This document shows positions 4,947-6,547 of a stretch of 6,547 nucleotides of DNA, one piece after another (the stretch's first letter is position 1; each line of letters opens with the position of its first letter). The notes beneath the pieces are model-generated. The model was not told the origin of the DNA. It worked only from the letters and a program-made list of their open reading frames with translations, and made no database searches. The position numbers and the translations under genes were made by a program. The DNA lies in NCBI GenBank assembly GCA_900553645.1, contig USEE01000077.1, positions 1 to 6,547 of the forward strand, written 5' to 3'. The DNA comes from an uncultured Eubacteriales bacterium. GTDB taxonomy: Bacteria > Bacillota_A > Clostridia > Christensenellales > Aristaeellaceae.

Positions 4947-6547
4947 ATGAAAGTTTTTAAGACTGTAACCGATCTTATCGGCAACACCCCCCTGCTTGAG
5001 CTGAGCAATTATGAAAAGGCGCATGATCTGAAGGCCACCGTACTGGTCAAGCTGGAGTACTTCAATCCGGCGGGCAGCGTAAAGGATCGTATAGCCAAGG
5101 CCATGCTGGACGATGCCGAGGCCAAGGGCGAGCTGAAGCCCGGCGCGGTAATCATCGAGCCGACCAGCGGCAACACCGGCATAGGTTTGGCTTCCGTCGC
5201 GGCTTCCCGCGGCTACAAGGTCATACTAACCATGCCCGAGACGATGAGCGTTGAGCGCCGCAATCTGCTCAAGGCTTACGGCGCACAGCTGGTGCTGACC
5301 GAGGGCGCGAAAGGCATGAAGGGCGCTATCGCCAAGGCGCAGGAGCTGGCAGCCGAGACCCCGAACAGCTTCATCCCCAGCCAGTTCACCAACTCGGCCA
5401 ACCCGCAGGTGCATCGCGAGACGACCGGCCCCGAGATCTGGCGCGATACCGAGGGCAAGGTTGACATATTCGTCGCGGGCGTAGGCACCGGCGGCACCAT
5501 CACCGGCGTGGGCGAATACCTGAAGTCCCAGAATCCGAACGTGCGCGTGGTTGCGGTTGAGCCTGCGGGTTCACCCGTACTGTCCAAGGGCGTATCCGGC
5601 CCGCACAAGATTCAGGGCATCGGCGCGGGCTTTGTGCCTGACACGCTGAACACCAAGGTATATGACGAGATCATCGCGGTAGAGAACGAGGATGCGTTCG
5701 CGGCCGGTCGCGAAATCGCCCATAAGGAAGGCTTCAAGACCTTCTTCATCCCGGACGATGTAGGCGGCCGTTTCTCCGAAATGTGCCCCGTGGGTCTGCT
5801 GCCGGCGGCGGTATGCGGCATTGACATTCGCGCCATGCTGGAGGGTGCGGCGGCCATGGATGCGCGCTGCAAGGGCGATGATGTATGGAAGAATCCCGCG
5901 CTGCTGGAGGCGGTGCTGCAATACATCTGCATGGAGGACATGGGGATCAATGTGCAGGTGACGATGCCCTACGCGGACAGCCTGAAGTACATGGCGGACT
6001 GGTTCTGCCAGCTGTGGGCGGAGTCTCTGGGCAAGAACGTGACCCGCAAGGGCATGGCGTGCAATCATGGCCAGACCCCTGTGAAGTCTCTGGGCGTGAC
6101 CGACCAGCACAGCCAGCTTCAGCTGTACACCGAGGGTCCGTATGACAAGTGCATCACCTTCCTGAAGGTGGGCGAGTTCCGTGCGGAGAGCCCGATCCCC
6201 CACGGCTGCGAGGAGTTCCCGGACGTGGCCTTCTTGGGCGGCAAGAGTCTGAACCAGCTGATCGAGGCGGAGCGTCAGGGCACGGAGTATGCGCTGTACA
6301 AGAAGGGCCGCATGAGTCAGGTCATCACGCTGCCCGAGGTCAACGCCTACACGCTGGGTCAGCTGATCTATTTCTATGAGATGACGACCGCCTATGTTGG
6401 CGAGCTGCTGGACATTGACGCGTTCAACCAGCCCGGTGTTGAGGAAAGCAAGATCGCTTCCTACGCCGTTCTGGGCAATACCAGCGAAAAGTACCAAAAG
6501 AAGGCCGCCGAAATGAAAAACCGCCCGGCCGAGAAGGAAGCGTATAT
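4947..6547 (+). CDS. In-frame hybrid: cysteine synthase N-terminal part joined to glucose-6-phosphate isomerase C-terminal part (3' end outside window)
   Basis: A single open frame of 533 codons encodes parts of two unrelated enzymes. Residues 1-263 are O-acetylserine sulfhydrylase (CysK), the PLP enzyme making cysteine from O-acetylserine and sulfide. They include the PLP lysine K46 in [15 protein letters not shown] (73-78), the phosphate-binding GTGGT (180-184) and IQGIGAGF (222-229). At KEGF (260-263) the expected GISSGA segment, with the serine that contacts the PLP ring nitrogen, is missing. From K264 the protein is glucose-6-phosphate isomerase: signature 1 PDDVGGRFS (269-277), catalytic E359 (WAESLGK), GQTPVKSLG (375-383), catalytic H388 (TDQHSQ) and signature 2 with K502 ([10 protein letters not shown]). 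The first Pgi SIS domain is absent. Neither enzyme is complete, so a bifunctional protein is unlikely. An assembly chimera or recombination at shared KEGF coding sequence is the best reading. No stop occurs before the window ends, though the Pgi C-terminus should be close. Confidence 0.93.
   Translation, partial: MKVFKTVTDLIGNTPLLELSNYEKAHDLKATVLVKLEYFNPAGSVKDRIAKAMLDDAEAKGELKPGAVIIEPTSGNTGIGLASVAASRGYKVILTMPETMSVERRNLLKAYGAQLVLTEGAKGMKGAIAKAQELAAETPNSFIPSQFTNSANPQVHRETTGPEIWRDTEGKVDIFVAGVGTGGTITGVGEYLKSQNPNVRVVAVEPAGSPVLSKGVSGPHKIQGIGAGFVPDTLNTKVYDEIIAVENEDAFAAGREIAHKEGFKTFFIPDDVGGRFSEMCPVGLLPAAVCGIDIRAMLEGAAAMDARCKGDDVWKNPALLEAVLQYICMEDMGINVQVTMPYADSLKYMADWFCQLWAESLGKNVTRKGMACNHGQTPVKSLGVTDQHSQLQLYTEGPYDKCITFLKVGEFRAESPIPHGCEEFPDVAFLGGKSLNQLIEAERQGTEYALYKKGRMSQVITLPEVNAYTLGQLIYFYEMTTAYVGELLDIDAFNQPGVEESKIASYAVLGNTSEKYQKKAAEMKNRPAEKEAY
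5721..5741 (+). other. Junction between cysK-derived and pgi-derived sequence
   Basis: The codons here read H-K-E-G-F-K-T. CysK proteins commonly have an EG-plus-hydrophobic step followed by GISSGA, and Pgi proteins commonly have KEG(Y/F)KTF followed by (V/I)PD and GGR(F/Y)S. KEGF therefore fits either family and marks a stretch of shared sequence where the join could occur without breaking frame. The exact crossover base cannot be placed within this stretch. Confidence 0.8.
5736..6547 (+). other. pgi: pgi-derived segment of the hybrid frame
   Basis: This segment covers the second sugar-isomerase (SIS) domain and C-terminal region of a glucose-6-phosphate isomerase, which interconverts glucose 6-phosphate and fructose 6-phosphate in the cytoplasm. 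Both PROSITE-type signatures and the Glu, His and Lys of the active site are present. The version with [20 protein letters not shown] belongs to the bacterial group typified in Clostridia and Thermotoga rather than the Bacillus subtilis type, as I recall those families. It is not a separate gene here: no ribosome site or start precedes it. Confidence 0.9.

Noticed and set aside
5571..6497. A 308-codon minus-strand frame
   Set aside because: It is the shadow of the pgi segment, whose signatures and catalytic residues are on the plus strand.

Overview
The window is a chromosomal stretch from a bacterium, probably a low-to-mid GC Gram-positive of the Clostridia (Bacillota). The support is strong purine-rich Shine-Dalgarno sites (GAGGGAGGGG, AAGGGAG), consensus housekeeping promoters (one is a perfect TTGACA-17-TATAAT), and a coding style with many ATA, GCG and CGC codons. 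I cannot place it below class level. There are no RNA genes, CRISPR arrays, insertion sequences or phage genes.

Layout, left to right. (1) 1-807, plus: C-terminal half of a major facilitator superfamily transporter, cut by the window edge, ending at a strong intrinsic terminator (821-851). (2) About 870-1479, minus: a class I SAM-dependent methyltransferase, convergent with the transporter, whose last few codons appear frameshifted. (3) 1531-1594: two hairpins closing the trk operon; the outer one is a minus-strand terminator. (4) 1591-3045 and 3054-4415, minus: a trkA-trkH potassium-uptake operon, 8 bp apart, in which trkH carries an in-frame TAG 35 sense codons before its natural end. (5) 4416-4946: a divergent intergenic region with a promoter for trkA on the minus strand and a consensus promoter plus a roughly 185-nt, hairpin-rich leader on the plus strand. 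(6) 4947-6547, plus: one uninterrupted frame that begins as cysteine synthase (CysK) and, at a KEGF motif near 5735, becomes the C-terminal half of glucose-6-phosphate isomerase (Pgi). It runs off the window.

How the genes fit together: TrkH is the potassium-translocating membrane subunit and TrkA its cytoplasmic nucleotide-binding gating subunit, so they form one functional unit read from one promoter. The other genes look like unrelated neighbours.

The most notable point is that three of the five genes are broken or odd: a CysK-Pgi hybrid in which neither enzyme is complete, an amber codon in an otherwise perfect TrkH, and a frame slip at the methyltransferase 3' end. The simplest reading is a draft or metagenomic sequence with errors and one chimeric join, but real gene decay, stop-codon readthrough or a true recombinant fusion cannot be excluded from sequence alone. 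I see no convincing evidence of a wholly new multi-gene system. The least explained element is the structured leader upstream of cysK.
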